Positions 21,419-22,375 of a DNA stretch of 22,375 nucleotides are shown here, piece by piece (position 1 is the stretch's first letter; each line of letters opens with the position of its first letter). Source of the stretch: an uncultured Hungatella sp. (GTDB lineage: Bacteria > Bacillota > Clostridia > Lachnospirales > Lachnospiraceae); contig CAJUJV010000065.1 in the NCBI GenBank assembly GCA_910586845.1, positions 1 to 22,375 of the forward strand, in the 5' to 3' direction. Both the position numbers and the translations under genes were made by a program. The notes beneath the pieces are model-generated. The model did no database searches, was not told the DNA's origin, and worked only from the letters and a program-made list of their open reading frames with translations.

Positions 21419-22075
21419 ATGAAGAGTTTTCTTTCACGCTGGAAACATGCGTGGATATTGTCTTACGGCTTTATCTATCTGCCCTGGTTTCTGTACCTGG
21501 AGCGGACTGTCACCAGAAACTATCATATTATCCATACGCGGTTGGATGATCTGATCCCTTTCAACGAGTATTTCATTATCCCATACCTATTGTGGTTTCC
21601 CTATGTGGCAGGCATGATCATGTTTTTCTTTTTCAAAAACAAACAGGATTATTACCGGATGTGCACTCTGCTGTTCACCGGCATGACCATCAGTCTGGTG
21701 ATCTGTACCTTTTACCGCAACGGCACCGACATGCGGCCCGTGGTCGATCCCGGCAGGAACGTGTTTGCCTGGCTGGTATCCCGCCTTCATGCGGCGGATA
21801 CTCCCACCAACATCTTTCCCAGCGTCCATGTGTTCAACTCCGTCGTCGTTCACATCGCCGTGGCCAGAAGCAGCTGCTTTAAGAACCGGCCCTGGGTCGT
21901 CCGGCTGTCCTTCATACTGGCCCTGTCCGTCTGCCTGTCCACGGTGTTTTTAAAACAGCACTCCGTGGTGGATGGTATCGGTTCCATGATCATGTGTTAC
22001 GCACTTTATCCTCTGGTTTACGGCGAGAGCTATATCGCCGGCCGGAGGCGGATCACAGGAAAAGCTCTGAGTTAG
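21419..22075 (+). CDS. PAP2-family membrane phosphatase
   Basis: A 218-residue membrane protein with about six helices and a PAP2-like active site. PSVHVFNS holds the catalytic-type His (PSxH motif). STVFLKQHSVVD matches the SRx5Hx3D motif with Thr in place of Arg. NGTDMRP covers only the RP end of the Kx6RP motif, with the Lys position occupied by Tyr. This pattern recalls the AUR1/PAP2_3-like subgroup rather than BacA-type or classical PgpB enzymes. Possible substrates are undecaprenyl pyrophosphate or phosphatidyl lipids. The frame is open from 21386, but the ATG at 21419 has AAAGGTGAG upstream and starts at a normal cytoplasmic tail (MKSFLSRW). The stop codon lies in the terminator loop. 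Confidence 0.88.
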   Translation: MKSFLSRWKHAWILSYGFIYLPWFLYLERTVTRNYHIIHTRLDDLIPFNEYFIIPYLLWFPYVAGMIMFFFFKNKQDYYRMCTLLFTGMTISLVICTFYRNGTDMRPVVDPGRNVFAWLVSRLHAADTPTNIFPSVHVFNSVVVHIAVARSSCFKNRPWVVRLSFILALSVCLSTVFLKQHSVVDGIGSMIMCYALYPLVYGESYIAGRRRITGKALS

Positions 22076-22094
22076 CCTCAGAGCTTTTTGTTTT
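22061..22094 (+). terminator. Rho-independent terminator overlapping the PAP2 gene end
   Basis: A perfect 11-bp stem (22061-22071 with 22077-22087), five-base loop and TTTTTGTTTT tail. The TAG stop of the phosphatase lies across the loop. The convergent gene at the right edge ends about 20 bases away, and the hairpin's shorter T run on the minus strand may serve it too. Confidence 0.92.
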
Positions 22095-22108
22095 ATACTC
22101 CATAACGG

Positions 22109-22375
22109 TTATACTGCATAAAATCCCACAGACTTCAGAAATCTTTCGAAGAATTGCCGTCCTTCCTCCGTGCACTTGTAGACCCCTGCATCCTCAAGTA
22201 CTCTCTCAAACACCAGGCCTACCTCACGCCGCAGGATCTGATCCACATTGTCCCTGGTCACAGACTCATATTCGGGAAGGAACTCATCCACCCATGGGGC
22301 ATGTTTTTCGATGGTCTCATTGGACCGGATATCTTTGCCTTCCACAATATACTCTCCCAGCAGTTCCAGTTCCTC
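22109..22375 (-). CDS. Unidentified protein, C-terminal part only (5' end outside window)
   Basis: The reading frame is open from the window edge (22375) to a stop at 22109, giving the last 88 residues of a longer protein. An internal GTG at 22345 has no convincing ribosome-binding site, so this is treated as partial. The visible part is acidic, apparently all helical, without membrane segments or cysteine clusters. Stretches such as KHAPWVDEFLPEYESV, QILRREVGLVFERVLED and FFERFLKSVGF look like a structured domain end. I do not recognise the family. It converges on the PAP2 gene and shares its terminator region. Confidence 0.7.
   Translation of the reverse strand, partial: EELELLGEYIVEGKDIRSNETIEKHAPWVDEFLPEYESVTRDNVDQILRREVGLVFERVLEDAGVYKCTEEGRQFFERFLKSVGFYAV

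Overview
The window looks like chromosomal DNA of an anaerobic, moderately GC-rich Firmicute, most likely a Lachnospiraceae-type Clostridium. The basis is AGGAGG ribosome-binding sites, a lysine riboswitch (L-box), tandem feoA genes, a CcdA-TlpA fusion, clostridial-style lipoproteins and a DUF368 protein. This assignment is inference from gene content. No rRNA, tRNA, CRISPR array, insertion sequence or phage gene was seen. The window is gene-dense housekeeping and ion-transport DNA rather than a mobile island.

Layout. (1) About 45-3700, minus strand: an iron locus. A near-consensus promoter drives feoA-feoA-feoB and a Fur-type protein that has only the DNA-binding domain, ending at a terminator; a DtxR-family regulator lies just beyond. 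The feo promoter carries a DtxR/IdeR-like palindrome over its -10 and a 17/19 match to the Fur box at the transcription start. A second copy of the palindrome precedes feoB. (2) 3741-7147: a MATE exporter (minus) is divergent from a lysine riboswitch plus terminator that control an NhaC-superfamily transporter (plus). (3) 7155-15147, minus strand: a close-packed run of eight genes, comprising an exported trigger-factor-like lipoprotein, a HAD phosphatase, a CcdA-TlpA fusion, a zinc-type ABC transporter (binding protein, ATPase, permease) and KtrB-KtrA potassium uptake. One hairpin within this run may split it. (4) 15270-17242, minus strand: an S1-domain RNA-binding protein, a small (p)ppGpp synthetase and D-aminoacyl-tRNA deacylase. 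(5) 17388-19268, plus strand: a LysR regulator and a DUF368 (PopT-like) undecaprenyl-phosphate translocase. (6) 19273-21240, minus strand: an EamA transporter and an ApbE lipoprotein, divergent from a PAP2-type membrane phosphatase (21419-22075) that ends in a strong terminator. An unidentified 5'-truncated gene runs off the right edge.

Functional threads. Region 1 is ferrous iron uptake with what looks like two-layer iron repression. Region 3 joins envelope protein folding and thiol redox to zinc and potassium import. Region 4 groups translation quality control with alarmone signalling. DUF368 and PAP2 both suggest handling of the undecaprenyl lipid carrier. The observations most worth checking are the one-domain Fur protein in the position of feoC, the dual-operator feo promoter, the extracytoplasmic trigger-factor lipoprotein in an ion-transport operon, and an unexplained structured gap at 420-686.
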